From: Sphingopyxis lindanitolerans
GTDB taxonomy: Bacteria > Pseudomonadota > Alphaproteobacteria > Sphingomonadales > Sphingomonadaceae
Direction: 5' to 3'
DNA length: 64,000 bases
Assembly (NCBI RefSeq): GCF_002993885.1
Contig: NZ_CM009578.1
Location: 3,553,569 to 3,617,568 of the forward strand
Each line of letters begins with the position of its first letter. Position 1 is the stretch's first letter. This document shows positions 25,805 to 33,859 of the stretch, piece after piece. Under the pieces are notes generated by a model. That model was given only the letters and a program-made list of their open reading frames with translations. It did no database searches and had not been told where the DNA came from. The position numbers were made by a program, and so were the translations under genes.

Positions 25805-28045
25805 TCAGTAGTTGTATGACAGCTTGACGCCGACCTGACGGCGATAGTCGAGCGGGATGAAGCCGACGATCGCCGTTCCCGGCCTCAGGCCGTTGGTATA
25901 GAATTTGTTGGTCAGGTTTTTCGCGAACAGCGACAAGGAATATCTCCGATCCTTCGCGCGGATACCGACCGCGCCCGACAGCAGTCCGACCGAATCTTCG
26001 ATCGCTTCCGGATCCTGGAAAATATCCCACTGGATCTTGCCGCGCCAATTATAGTTGAGATTGACGAAACCGTCGAAGGGCGCCCCGGCGAACTTCACCA
26101 CCTGTTCGCCGCCGATGTTGAACGACCACTTCGGGTTTGCCGGCAGCGGCGCACCCTTCAGGTCCTGAACGCCGCCGACGCAGCCCTGCGCCGCAGTCTG
26201 GCCCGAATAGCATTGCCCCCCCGGGAAGTCGCGGAACTTGCCGTCGATATAGCTGACGCTGGCATCGATAGACGTCGTGTCGGTGGGATAGAGATTGAGA
26301 CTCCCTTCGAAGCCGCGGGTACGGATCGACCCGGCATTGACCAGGATGAAAGTCCGCAGTCCGGTGATCGGGTCGGTATCGACTGCCTGGGTCTGGAAAT
26401 CCTTGAAGGTGGTCGAAAAAAGCGCGAGGCTCGTTCGCACGTGATTGTCGAAGAGACTGCCCTTGAAGCCGATTTCATAGTTGGTCGCGACTTCGGGTCG
26501 CACCCGCTGCGGCCCGGTTGCGTTGGTCGCGAGCGTGTTGAAGGCGGGCCCCTTGATCCCGCGCGAAACGGTTGCATAGAACATGTCGTTCGATGTCATT
26601 TGCCAGCGCGCGCCAAGCTTCCACGACCATTTTTCCGCTGACACGCTGTCCTGGATCGTTTCGCCTGGCGCCAGGTTCGCCACGAAATAGCCGGGGTCGC
26701 GCGGCAGGCCGATGTTGCGGAAGCTCACCTGAAATTTGGTCCAGCGAGCACCGGCGATCAGGGTAAGGTTCGAGGTCGGATGGATATTTCCTTCGCCGAA
26801 CAGCGCATAATTGGCATTGTCGGCGTCGGCGAAGTTCAGGTGGTTGTGTTGCTGGAATCCGTTGGCGCGCAGCCGGACCTTCTGGTCGATGCTGCCCGAT
26901 TTCAATTGCTTGAAATAGAAGGCGCCGACCACATAGTCGAACGTGCCGCCGGTTGGTGATGCGAGGCGAACTTCTTGCGACAACTGGCTTTGCTTGGCGG
27001 TCGCGAAGTTGCTCGGCAGGATCAGGCTCGGCTGCACGACAGTCGTTTCCGCCTCGATATAATAATCGCGATAGGCGGTGATCGAGGTGAGCAGATAATC
27101 GCCAAGATACCGATCCCATTGCGCACTGAAACCGAAGCCGTTCGATTTGGAGAAGGTGCTGCCGGGCAGGTTGATCTGATTGCTCTCGGGGGTCAGCGGG
27201 CCGTAGAACTGGGTATCGAAGGCATTGGAACGCCCCGGCACCAGCTTGATGAAGACCGGCGAACAACAGTCGCTGCGATCCCAGGCCGCGTCGGCGTTGA
27301 TCGTCATCTTGGTCAGGTCGTCTGGCTCGAAGATCAGCTTTGCGCGCAGCCCATATTGTTCGTCGCCATTGAGCGATTCACCGGTGTTGAGATTGTCGAC
27401 GAAATCATCGTAGCGTTTGTAGAAGCCCGATACGCGAAGGCGCAGTTTTTCACCCGCGATCGGCCCCCCGACCGCGCCATAGAGATCGACCTGATCGCGC
27501 TGCGCATAGCTGGCGCCAACCTTGACCGACAGGTCGTTGCCCGGATCTTCGGTCACGATGTTGAGGATACCGGCCGACGAGTTGATTCCGAACAGCGTTC
27601 CCTGCGGTCCGCGTAGCACCTCCACCCGCGACACGTCGTTGAAGTTGAAAAGATTGGGCCCCTGAAGTCCGATCACGACGCCGTCGATCACGGTGCCGAC
27701 CGAGGGTTCGATCGAACGGCTGTAGGACAATGTGCTGATGCCGCGGATGCTGAGCGAGGTGTTGGTCGGGTTGAAACCGCCGCGATAGACGAAGCCGGGC
27801 ACCGCGTTGCCGAGTTGCTCAACGCCGGCGATATTCTTGCGCTCGAGTTCGGCCGCCCCGACGACGGCGATCGAGGAGGGCACCTTCTGGACGTTTTCGC
27901 TGCGTTTGTTGGCGGTCACGATGATTTCACGGCTGGCCTCGTCCGACGTCGCGTCGGCCGCCGCACTGTCCTGTGCCATGGCGCCATGCGGCACAGCGCA
28001 GGCCGCGGTGGCGAGCAAGGCGAATCGAAATCCCTTGAAAGTCAT
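25805..28045 (-). CDS. TonB-dependent receptor
   Basis: A 746-residue outer-membrane receptor. The signal peptide ends at GAMAQD, the plug begins at REIIVTANKRSENVQKVPSS, and SRVEVLRGPQGTLFGINSS is the plug signature. The barrel ends with RRQVGVKLSYNY, a typical terminal aromatic residue for BAM recognition. It has no STN domain. The GGGGAGGG ribosome-binding site lies close to the ATG at 28045. It is first in an operon with the tannase, so import of an aromatic-esterified oligosaccharide or of the aromatic ester itself is likely. Confidence 0.9.
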   Translation of the reverse strand: MTFKGFRFALLATAACAVPHGAMAQDSAAADATSDEASREIIVTANKRSENVQKVPSSIAVVGAAELERKNIAGVEQLGNAVPGFVYRGGFNPTNTSLSIRGISTLSYSRSIEPSVGTVIDGVVIGLQGPNLFNFNDVSRVEVLRGPQGTLFGINSSAGILNIVTEDPGNDLSVKVGASYAQRDQVDLYGAVGGPIAGEKLRLRVSGFYKRYDDFVDNLNTGESLNGDEQYGLRAKLIFEPDDLTKMTINADAAWDRSDCCSPVFIKLVPGRSNAFDTQFYGPLTPESNQINLPGSTFSKSNGFGFSAQWDRYLGDYLLTSITAYRDYYIEAETTVVQPSLILPSNFATAKQSQLSQEVRLASPTGGTFDYVVGAFYFKQLKSGSIDQKVRLRANGFQQHNHLNFADADNANYALFGEGNIHPTSNLTLIAGARWTKFQVSFRNIGLPRDPGYFVANLAPGETIQDSVSAEKWSWKLGARWQMTSNDMFYATVSRGIKGPAFNTLATNATGPQRVRPEVATNYEIGFKGSLFDNHVRTSLALFSTTFKDFQTQAVDTDPITGLRTFILVNAGSIRTRGFEGSLNLYPTDTTSIDASVSYIDGKFRDFPGGQCYSGQTAAQGCVGGVQDLKGAPLPANPKWSFNIGGEQVVKFAGAPFDGFVNLNYNWRGKIQWDIFQDPEAIEDSVGLLSGAVGIRAKDRRYSLSLFAKNLTNKFYTNGLRPGTAIVGFIPLDYRRQVGVKLSYNY

Positions 28046-28586
28046 AGAAAACCCTCCCCAGACATTTATAATTATATAATCAATGCCTCTTCATGGCATA
28101 ATTTATAAATATGAGCGTCAGCAGAGGGAGTCAATGCAGAATCTTGGCGATCTCATTCGGCGCAGCGAGCGAAAGATTGAACTCTTGATCCGGACGCTAA
28201 AACAGATGCCTCGTCGCCATCGCCGGCTCGGGTAGCACAAGGCCGCTATTGCCGGGTTTCGGGTGGCGTGCCGTGAGGATGACCTGATGCAAAGCTTCGT
28301 CTCGGCACCAGCCAGCGCTCTGCGGTCGCGCGAATCAGGCTGCGGCGACGCGTAAGCGGCGCCCGGGTTTCGACGCGGATGAGTGTTGGCCGACCAAGAT
28401 CGAGTATGGCCGAGATGGTCGCCGTATCGCCAGACGGGCGGGAAGGGCGCCGACCCTATCATAATGGCAATTGCCTAGCGCTTCGGACTTGGCTGTCCAT
28501 ATGCATTGCCAATATGGCTTTTTGCCGATGACGACCCCACCTGGTTAATGGCCTTTGCCCATTCCGGTCGCCGCGGCGCGGAACCT
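28046..28586. other. Intergenic region: receptor promoter, then no recognised gene
   Basis: A 541-bp gap between two leftward transcription units. The part next to the receptor is AT-rich and holds an inverted repeat ATGCC-TCTTCAT-GGCAT (28084-28100) and the palindrome TTTATAAA (28102-28109), both plausible operators. From about 28240 to 28500 no gene, RNA or repeat was recognised. CCATAT...ATATGG followed by CTTTTT (about 28498-28525) is a weak plus-strand terminator-like hairpin. Confidence 0.4.
28134..28235 (+). CDS. Possible 33-residue small protein
   Basis: An ATG at 28134 preceded by GAGGGAG opens 33 codons ending in TAG. The product begins MQNLGDLIRRSERKIELLI and is a highly basic amphipathic helix. 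The ribosome-binding site and helix periodicity are the only support; there is no family and no operon partner. It may be the truncated 5' end of a lost gene at the border between the glycan locus and the sulfide/bd island. Confidence 0.25.
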   Translation: MQNLGDLIRRSERKIELLIRTLKQMPRRHRRLG

Positions 28587-28694
28587 TTATGTGCGCAATA
28601 CGGCCCTGATCATCAGCCCCACGGCGCCGATCGCCGCGACGCTTGCCGCCCAGATGGCAATGAACCAGACGATCTGTTTCATGCGCGCAGCCAT
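28587..28694 (-). CDS. DUF2474-type small subunit of cytochrome bd oxidase
   Basis: A 35-residue single-helix membrane protein (core IVWFIAIWAASVAAIGAVG) directly after cydB. The ATG at 28694 overlaps the cydB stop as TGATG; an internal ATG at 28682 is the alternative. Short one-helix proteins of this kind (CydX/CydH-like, DUF2474 in cyanide-insensitive oxidases) stabilise the CydAB complex. Size, position and helix all fit. The exact family is assigned by eye. Confidence 0.7.
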   Translation of the reverse strand: MAARMKQIVWFIAIWAASVAAIGAVGLMIRAVLRT

Positions 28695-29689
28695 CAATGA
28701 TACCCATCCTCGCCAACCTTTCCGCGGAACACCCAATAGGACCATGCGGTGTAAGTGAGGATGATCGGCACCATGATCGATGCGCCGACGAGCATGAATA
28801 GCTGACTGCGGTAGGGGGCCGCGGCTTCCCAGATTGTGACCCGCGCCGGAACAATGTCGGGCCAGATCGAGACGCCAAGACCCAACAAACATAGACCGAA
28901 GAGCGACAGCGCCCAGAAAAAGGGCTGTGCGTCCTTTCGCAGCCGCAAGCTGCGATAGAAAAGGAAGGTTACGATGATCGTCGCCAGCGGAACTTGCGCG
29001 GTCGCAAGGATTCCGGGGAAACTGAGCCAGCGCTGGTGATATTGCGCCTCCAGCGAAAGGGTTGCCAGGCTGATTGCACCGATCATCAGCAACAGCGCGA
29101 TGCCGAGGCGTCCGGCATAGGTCACAGCCTGGCGCTGCAAGCCGGATTCGGTCTTCCAGTTGAGCCAGCAGGCTCCAAGAAGCGCGTAGCCGATCAGCAA
29201 ACCAAAACCGGTCAACACGCTGAACGGTGTAAGCCATTCCCACCAGCCGCCGGCATAAGCGCGGCCTTCGACCGTAATTCCCTGAAGCAGCGCGCCCAAC
29301 GCAATGCCTTGCGCAAAGGTGGCGATAACCGAGCCGGTTGTGAACGCCCGATCCCAGAATTCCCGGTGCGCCGGATCGCGCCAGCGAAACTCGAAAGCCA
29401 CGCCGCGAAACACGAGCCCGAGCAGCATCGCGATCATCGGCGCATAGAGAGCCGGAAGGATGACGGCGTAGGCGAGGGGAAAGGCGGCGAGCAAACCGCC
29501 GACGCCCATCACCAGCCAAGTCTCATTGCCATCCCACACCGGTGCAATGCTGTTCATCGCGGTGTCGCGGTCCTTGCCCACCTTGAAGAACGGAAACAGG
29601 ATACCGATGCCAAGATCGAATCCGTCCATGACGACATAAGCGACGATGGCAAAGCCGATGATAGCAGCCCAGATGACCGTCAGATCCAT
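28694..29689 (-). CDS. cydB: Cytochrome bd-type quinol oxidase subunit II
   Basis: A 331-residue integral membrane protein with the subunit II features: N-terminal AYVVMDGFDLGIGILFPF, NSIAPVWDGNETWLV with the conserved acidic residues, and AFEFRWRD. About eight to nine helices are visible. The start overlaps the cydA stop in a TAATG junction. The complex oxidises quinol and reduces O2 to water without pumping protons. The subunit is of the short, cyanide-insensitive type. Bd oxidases tolerate H2S far better than haem-copper oxidases, which fits the neighbouring sulfide operon. Confidence 0.95.
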   Translation of the reverse strand: MDLTVIWAAIIGFAIVAYVVMDGFDLGIGILFPFFKVGKDRDTAMNSIAPVWDGNETWLVMGVGGLLAAFPLAYAVILPALYAPMIAMLLGLVFRGVAFEFRWRDPAHREFWDRAFTTGSVIATFAQGIALGALLQGITVEGRAYAGGWWEWLTPFSVLTGFGLLIGYALLGACWLNWKTESGLQRQAVTYAGRLGIALLLMIGAISLATLSLEAQYHQRWLSFPGILATAQVPLATIIVTFLFYRSLRLRKDAQPFFWALSLFGLCLLGLGVSIWPDIVPARVTIWEAAAPYRSQLFMLVGASIMVPIILTYTAWSYWVFRGKVGEDGYH

Positions 29690-31128
29690 TACACGATTTC
29701 CCCGCTATGCGCGTTGCCCGGCACGCCATCGCCAGCGAGAACCTGCGGCGCGGGCGTGATGCCCGCGCTGCGGATGGGGGCATCGCTCGGCGGAGCCTCA
29801 TGCGCTTCGGGCGGCTTCTGCATCAGGCGAAGCAGATACCAGACGCCCATCCCGAACACGGCGAAATAGACCAGCACGAAGGCAAGCAGCGAGGCTGCTA
29901 CCGCCGGTGCATCGAGCGGTGAGGCGCTATCGACGGTTCGCAGTACGCCGTAGATTGTGAACGGTTGCCTCCCGACTTCGGTGGTGACCCAGCCGGCGAG
30001 GACGGCAATGAACCCGCTTGGTCCCATCGCAACCGCCGAACGATGCAACCAGGGCCATTCATAGAGCTTCTTGCGCGACCGCGCCGTCAAGCTCCACAAG
30101 CCGATACCCAGCATGGCGAACCCAATACCGACCATGATGCGGAACGACCAGAAGACGATGCCCACTGGAGGTTCGTCGGCATCGGGGATCGTATCCAGCC
30201 CCTTCATCGGTGCATTCAAATCATGCTTCAGAATCAGCGAGGAGGCCTTCGGAATCTCAACGGCATAATCGACCCGTTTTTCCTTCGAATTGGGGATGCC
30301 GAACAGGATCAGGGGGGCGCCGTCGGGATGGCTTTGGTAATGGCCTTCCATCGCCATCACCTTGGCGGGCTGATGCTCCAATGTGTTCAGTCCGTGCATG
30401 TCTCCGGCAAAAATCTGGATCGGCGCCACAATCGCCGCCATCCACATGGCCATCGAGAACATTTTGCGCGCGCCGGGATTGGTGCGGTCTTTGAGCAGAT
30501 GCCAGGCCCCGACTGCGCCAACGGCGAAGGCCGTTGTCAAATAGGCCGCCAACACGGTGTGGACGAGCCGATACGGAAAACTGGGGTTGAATACGATGAC
30601 CCACCAACTCGGGCCCGGCACAAACTGGCCGTTGGCGGCGATTTCATATCCCACCGGGGTCTGCATCCAGCTGTTGACCGACAAGATCCAGAAAGCCGAA
30701 ATAAACGTGCCTAGCGCCACCGCCAATGTCGCGACGAAGTGCAGCTTGCGGCCGACCTTGTTGATCCCGAACAGCATCACGCCAAGAAAGCCAGCCTCAA
30801 GGAAAAAGGCGGTCAGCACTTCATAGGCCATCAGCGGTCCGATCACCGGCCCGGCCTTGTCCGAAAACACCGACCAGTTGATGCCGAATTGATAGGACAT
30901 GACAATGCCCGAGACGACACCCATCGCGAAGACGACAGCAAAAATCTTCAGCCAGTAGCGATAGAGGTTCGCGTAAACGCCTTTGCCGGTCTTGAGCCAC
31001 AGCCCTTCGAGAACCGCGAGGAAACTCGCAAGCCCGATCGAGAAAGCCGGAAACAGGAAGTGGAAGCTCACGGTGAACGCGAATTGCGCCCGCGCGAGTA
31101 TAATTGCCCAGTCCTGGTCGATCCTCAT
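29689..31128 (-). CDS. cydA: Cytochrome bd-type quinol oxidase subunit I
   Basis: A 479-residue subunit I. LARAQFAFTVSFHFLFPAF has the haem b595/d His near residue 19, VSGIVMSYQFGINW and the FHF/HTV region follow, and the C-terminal GWVTTEVGRQPFTIYGVLRT is diagnostic. The quinol (Q) loop is short, as in cyanide-insensitive oxidases (CIO/CioA type). The ATG at 31128 overlaps the upstream gene's TGA by four bases; a longer frame upstream lies in that gene. It belongs to the operon led by the peroxiredoxin at 32968. Confidence 0.95.
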   Translation of the reverse strand: MRIDQDWAIILARAQFAFTVSFHFLFPAFSIGLASFLAVLEGLWLKTGKGVYANLYRYWLKIFAVVFAMGVVSGIVMSYQFGINWSVFSDKAGPVIGPLMAYEVLTAFFLEAGFLGVMLFGINKVGRKLHFVATLAVALGTFISAFWILSVNSWMQTPVGYEIAANGQFVPGPSWWVIVFNPSFPYRLVHTVLAAYLTTAFAVGAVGAWHLLKDRTNPGARKMFSMAMWMAAIVAPIQIFAGDMHGLNTLEHQPAKVMAMEGHYQSHPDGAPLILFGIPNSKEKRVDYAVEIPKASSLILKHDLNAPMKGLDTIPDADEPPVGIVFWSFRIMVGIGFAMLGIGLWSLTARSRKKLYEWPWLHRSAVAMGPSGFIAVLAGWVTTEVGRQPFTIYGVLRTVDSASPLDAPAVAASLLAFVLVYFAVFGMGVWYLLRLMQKPPEAHEAPPSDAPIRSAGITPAPQVLAGDGVPGNAHSGEIV

Positions 31129-31868
31129 GGCTTGGCGATCCTGACCGGCACGCGCGCCACGCCCGCATTCCCTGTGCGGATGTTTCGCGCGACGATCCAA
31201 AGTTCGCCTTTCCCCGAAAATCCCGGGGTTATGGCGCTGCTGAACAGTCCGGGAGCGGCCGAAAAGGCGAGCGACGTGCGCTCGCTTTTTTCACCCTTGC
31301 GGTGCAATTCAGCGGTTACTTCATAATCCGCCGCATCCCAAAGTCCGCCGGGGGTGATTGGGCATCCACACATCAGCCCCACTTTGGCGGTTACGGTGGC
31401 GGCGCGGCCAGCGATCATCGCAGAAACCCCGTCCACTTCGATGGCAAGGCCGGGTAACTCCACCACCCAGCCATCTCCCGCGGATATCCCGGGGACCAAC
31501 CAGCGTTCGGATGTGGCACGTTGCATTGTCAACGGGCGGCCAAGCGGTCCGCGTAGCTCGACCTTCACCAGCGTTGGAACCGAAATATCGAGCGTGGTCG
31601 AATAATGTGCAGCGTCGGGTGTCGTGAGCATCGGTGACCGGCCCACCGCCTCCATGATCTTCTTGGTATCGCCCGTCCCACCGACGGTCAGGCCTTTAGC
31701 GAGCATTTTGCCGGTCTGTGCGTCGCGCAAGACAACTTCCACTCCGCCCATGGAATCGCCGATGAATTTTGCATCCTGGCTGATGGCATGGACCTTGACC
31801 GGCGTTGGTTCAGCCCAAGCCGGGCCAGCCACCAACAGCATGGGGATGAGTGCCATTAGCCGTTTCAT
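31125..31868 (-). CDS. Exported protein of unknown function in the cyd operon
   Basis: A 247-residue protein with a clear signal peptide ([19 protein letters not shown]) and beta-rich sequence, probably periplasmic. [11 protein letters not shown] stretch near residue 170 offers two close cysteines that could bind metal or haem or act as a thiol pair. A conserved-looking [19 protein letters not shown] lies in the first half. It overlaps doxX (upstream) and cydA (downstream) by four bases each, so it is translated with the oxidase and may help assemble it or protect it. The family was not recognised. Confidence 0.75.
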   Translation of the reverse strand: MKRLMALIPMLLVAGPAWAEPTPVKVHAISQDAKFIGDSMGGVEVVLRDAQTGKMLAKGLTVGGTGDTKKIMEAVGRSPMLTTPDAAHYSTTLDISVPTLVKVELRGPLGRPLTMQRATSERWLVPGISAGDGWVVELPGLAIEVDGVSAMIAGRAATVTAKVGLMCGCPITPGGLWDAADYEVTAELHRKGEKSERTSLAFSAAPGLFSSAITPGFSGKGELWIVARNIRTGNAGVARVPVRIAKP

Positions 31869-32308
31869 CGTTCGATTTTTCCATCGAGCGCAAATGCGCC
31901 GGGTCCACGCGCCCAAATAAGCAGGAGTGCGCCGAGTATTGCGATATTCTTGAAGAGCGGGCCGACATGCGACGGATCAGGCACGAGATGGGTGGTGATC
32001 GTAACCGGAACGAGCGTCACGAACAAAATCAGTGCCGAGGCCCGCGTCATCCAACCCAGAGCCAAGGCGGTTCCGGCCACTGCGAAAGCGAAGCCCGAGA
32101 GCCAGAGCAGGACAGACGGATCGCCGATCATATTGACGGTGCCTGCCCATGGTGATTCCTCCATTCGGTCCAGCATCATCTGATGCTGGCCAAAATGACC
32201 CAGCCCGCCGATGATGAAGATCAGGCTAGTGAGAACCCGGAACAGGAGATCGATCAGCGCCTTCGACTTTGCGCCCGGTTCAAGCCAGCGTTCAATATTT
32301 GCGAACAT
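31865..32308 (-). CDS. DoxX-family membrane protein
   Basis: A 147-residue protein with four predicted helices. [22 protein letters not shown] is the typical DoxX N-terminal helix and [24 protein letters not shown] the typical end. DoxX proteins were first seen with thiosulfate:quinone oxidoreductase and often accompany redox-stress genes. It lies 30 bp after the peroxiredoxin gene and overlaps the next gene, in one operon with cydAB. A role in thiol or sulfur redox at the membrane is an inference from context. Confidence 0.85.
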   Translation of the reverse strand: MFANIERWLEPGAKSKALIDLLFRVLTSLIFIIGGLGHFGQHQMMLDRMEESPWAGTVNMIGDPSVLLWLSGFAFAVAGTALALGWMTRASALILFVTLVPVTITTHLVPDPSHVGPLFKNIAILGALLLIWARGPGAFALDGKIER

Positions 32309-32338
32309 ATCGATCCCCCTATTCCGATTCAGACTTGC

Positions 32339-32968
32339 TCAGGCGACGTTGGTGGTCCGCAAATAGGGGCGCAACGTCGTCCATCCTTGCGGGAAAAGCG
32401 TTGCAGCCTCGTCGTCCTTGATCGACGGCGGGATGATGACATCCTTGCCGACTTCCCAATCAGCAGGTGTCGCGATCCGGAACTTGTCGCTGGTTTGCAG
32501 CGCGTCGATCACCCGCAATATCTCCGCAAAGTTGCGGCCGACGCTCATCGGATAGGTCATGGTCAGGCGGATTTTCTTGTCGGGATCGATGATGAAGACC
32601 GAACGCACGGCAGCCGTCTCGCTCTGCTGCGGGTGGATCATGTCATATAGCCGCGCAATCGACAGATCGGCATCGGCGAGGATGGGGAATTGCAAGTCGG
32701 TATGCTGGGTGTCGTTGACGTCTTCGATCCATTTGCGATGCTCGTCTGCGGTGTCGGTCGACAGGCCCAGAGGCTTCACATTGCGTGCCGCAAAGTCGCC
32801 TGCGAGCTGGGCCGTGCGGCCCATTTCCGTGGTGCAGACCGGCGTGAAATCGGCCGGATGGCTGAAAAAGAACACCCAGCTATCGCCCGCCCACTTGTGA
32901 AAGCTGATCGGGCCGTGCTGGGTCTCGGTCTGGAAGTCTGGTGCGATGTCGCCGATGTGGAGAGTCAT
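32339..32968 (-). CDS. 1-Cys peroxiredoxin (Prx6-like)
   Basis: A 209-residue peroxiredoxin. The peroxidatic Cys is in HPADFTPVCTTEMGR, and FIIDPDKKIRLTMTYPMSVGRNFAEILR matches the Prx6 C-terminal dimerisation domain. No clear resolving Cys follows, so it is of the 1-Cys class. The ATG at 32968 gives the normal N-terminus LHIGDIAPDFQTETQHG. It leads the doxX-cydA-cydB operon and has an operator-like inverted repeat 64 bp upstream that is shared with the sulfide operon. It probably removes peroxides or reacts with persulfides during sulfide oxidation. Confidence 0.92.
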   Translation of the reverse strand: MTLHIGDIAPDFQTETQHGPISFHKWAGDSWVFFFSHPADFTPVCTTEMGRTAQLAGDFAARNVKPLGLSTDTADEHRKWIEDVNDTQHTDLQFPILADADLSIARLYDMIHPQQSETAAVRSVFIIDPDKKIRLTMTYPMSVGRNFAEILRVIDALQTSDKFRIATPADWEVGKDVIIPPSIKDDEAATLFPQGWTTLRPYLRTTNVA

Positions 32969-33031
32969 GATTTTTCCTTTGGTTTTCTGGTTTGGCGGCA
33001 ATGCGATGGATCGCAGGCCATATCCAACAAA

Positions 33032-33049
33032 ATTACACGATTATTGTAA
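33032..33049 (-). promoter_or_regulatory. Operator A: inverted repeat upstream of the peroxiredoxin/cyd operon
   Basis: On the minus strand TTACAATAATCGTGTAAT has arms ATTACA/TGTAAT when one flanking base is included. It matches operator B (37254-37271) at 15 of 18 positions. The left arm doubles as a -35-like element (ATTACA) for the gene starting at 32968. Binding by the ArsR-type regulator encoded at 37962 is inferred from the shared site, not shown. Confidence 0.6.
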
Positions 33050-33069
33050 TCGAGTATCTGATCGCTCAA

Positions 33070-33855
33070 TCATAGGCCGATCTCAGCCCAGCTTTTCCAG
33101 AGCATGTAGAAGGCCACAATCATGACGAAGGCGGCAAACACCGTGTTGAGCCTGCCCTTGTCGGCGGAGAGCGCTGTTGAGGCGCGTGTACCGAGCGCGC
33201 TGCCGGCGACGCCGCCCAAAATGAAAACGCCAGCGAGCGGCCAATTGACCAATCCCGACAGGGCATAATTGAACGAGGTGGTTAGGCCGAACGCTGTCAC
33301 CGCGACAAGCGACGTGCCGATTGCCCGCAGGATCGGCATCGATGTCGAAGCGACCAGGCCTGGAACGATCAGGAATCCGCCGCCAATACCGAAAAAGCCC
33401 GAGAACACCCCAGTTCCAAGGCCATAGCCACCTACTTTTACGACATTTTCGCGGCTGCATTGGGCACCTTCTACGCCGACATCGCCGCGTTGCCGGAACA
33501 TGAGAATGGCAACCGCGATCATCAGCAGTGCAAACAGCAACAAGAGCTTGTGACCATCTATGCTTTTGCCCAGCGTTGACCCGCCAAACGCTCCGACAAC
33601 ACCCGCTGCCGCATAGATGAATCCGCAGCGCCAGTTGACCGTTCCGGCGCGGCCATGGTTCCAGAGGCCGATCGCGGCATTGGCCGCGACGGCAAAGGCG
33701 CTGGTGCCGATGGCAACATGCGGATCCTTCACGCCCACGAGATAGAGGAGCAGCGGCACCGCGAGGATCGACCCGCCGCCGCCGACGAGCCCGAGGACGA
33801 AGCCGACGAGAACGCCCGAGACGCCGCCGAGCGCATAATGAAGCGTGTCGATCAC
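33070..33855 (-). CDS. TSUP-family (TauE/SafE) sulfur-anion permease
   Basis: A 261-residue membrane protein with about eight helices and the duplicated TSUP motif: GFVLGLVGGGGSILAVPLL in the first half and GFFGIGGGFLIVPGL in the second. These proteins export or import sulfite, sulfoacetate, thiosulfate or other sulfur anions. The GTG start at 33855 lies 4 bp after the sulfide:quinone oxidoreductase stop, so it ends that operon and most likely exports sulfite or thiosulfate made by the dioxygenase. Confidence 0.88.
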   Translation of the reverse strand: MIDTLHYALGGVSGVLVGFVLGLVGGGGSILAVPLLLYLVGVKDPHVAIGTSAFAVAANAAIGLWNHGRAGTVNWRCGFIYAAAGVVGAFGGSTLGKSIDGHKLLLLFALLMIAVAILMFRQRGDVGVEGAQCSRENVVKVGGYGLGTGVFSGFFGIGGGFLIVPGLVASTSMPILRAIGTSLVAVTAFGLTTSFNYALSGLVNWPLAGVFILGGVAGSALGTRASTALSADKGRLNTVFAAFVMIVAFYMLWKSWAEIGL

Positions 33856-33859
33856 ATGC

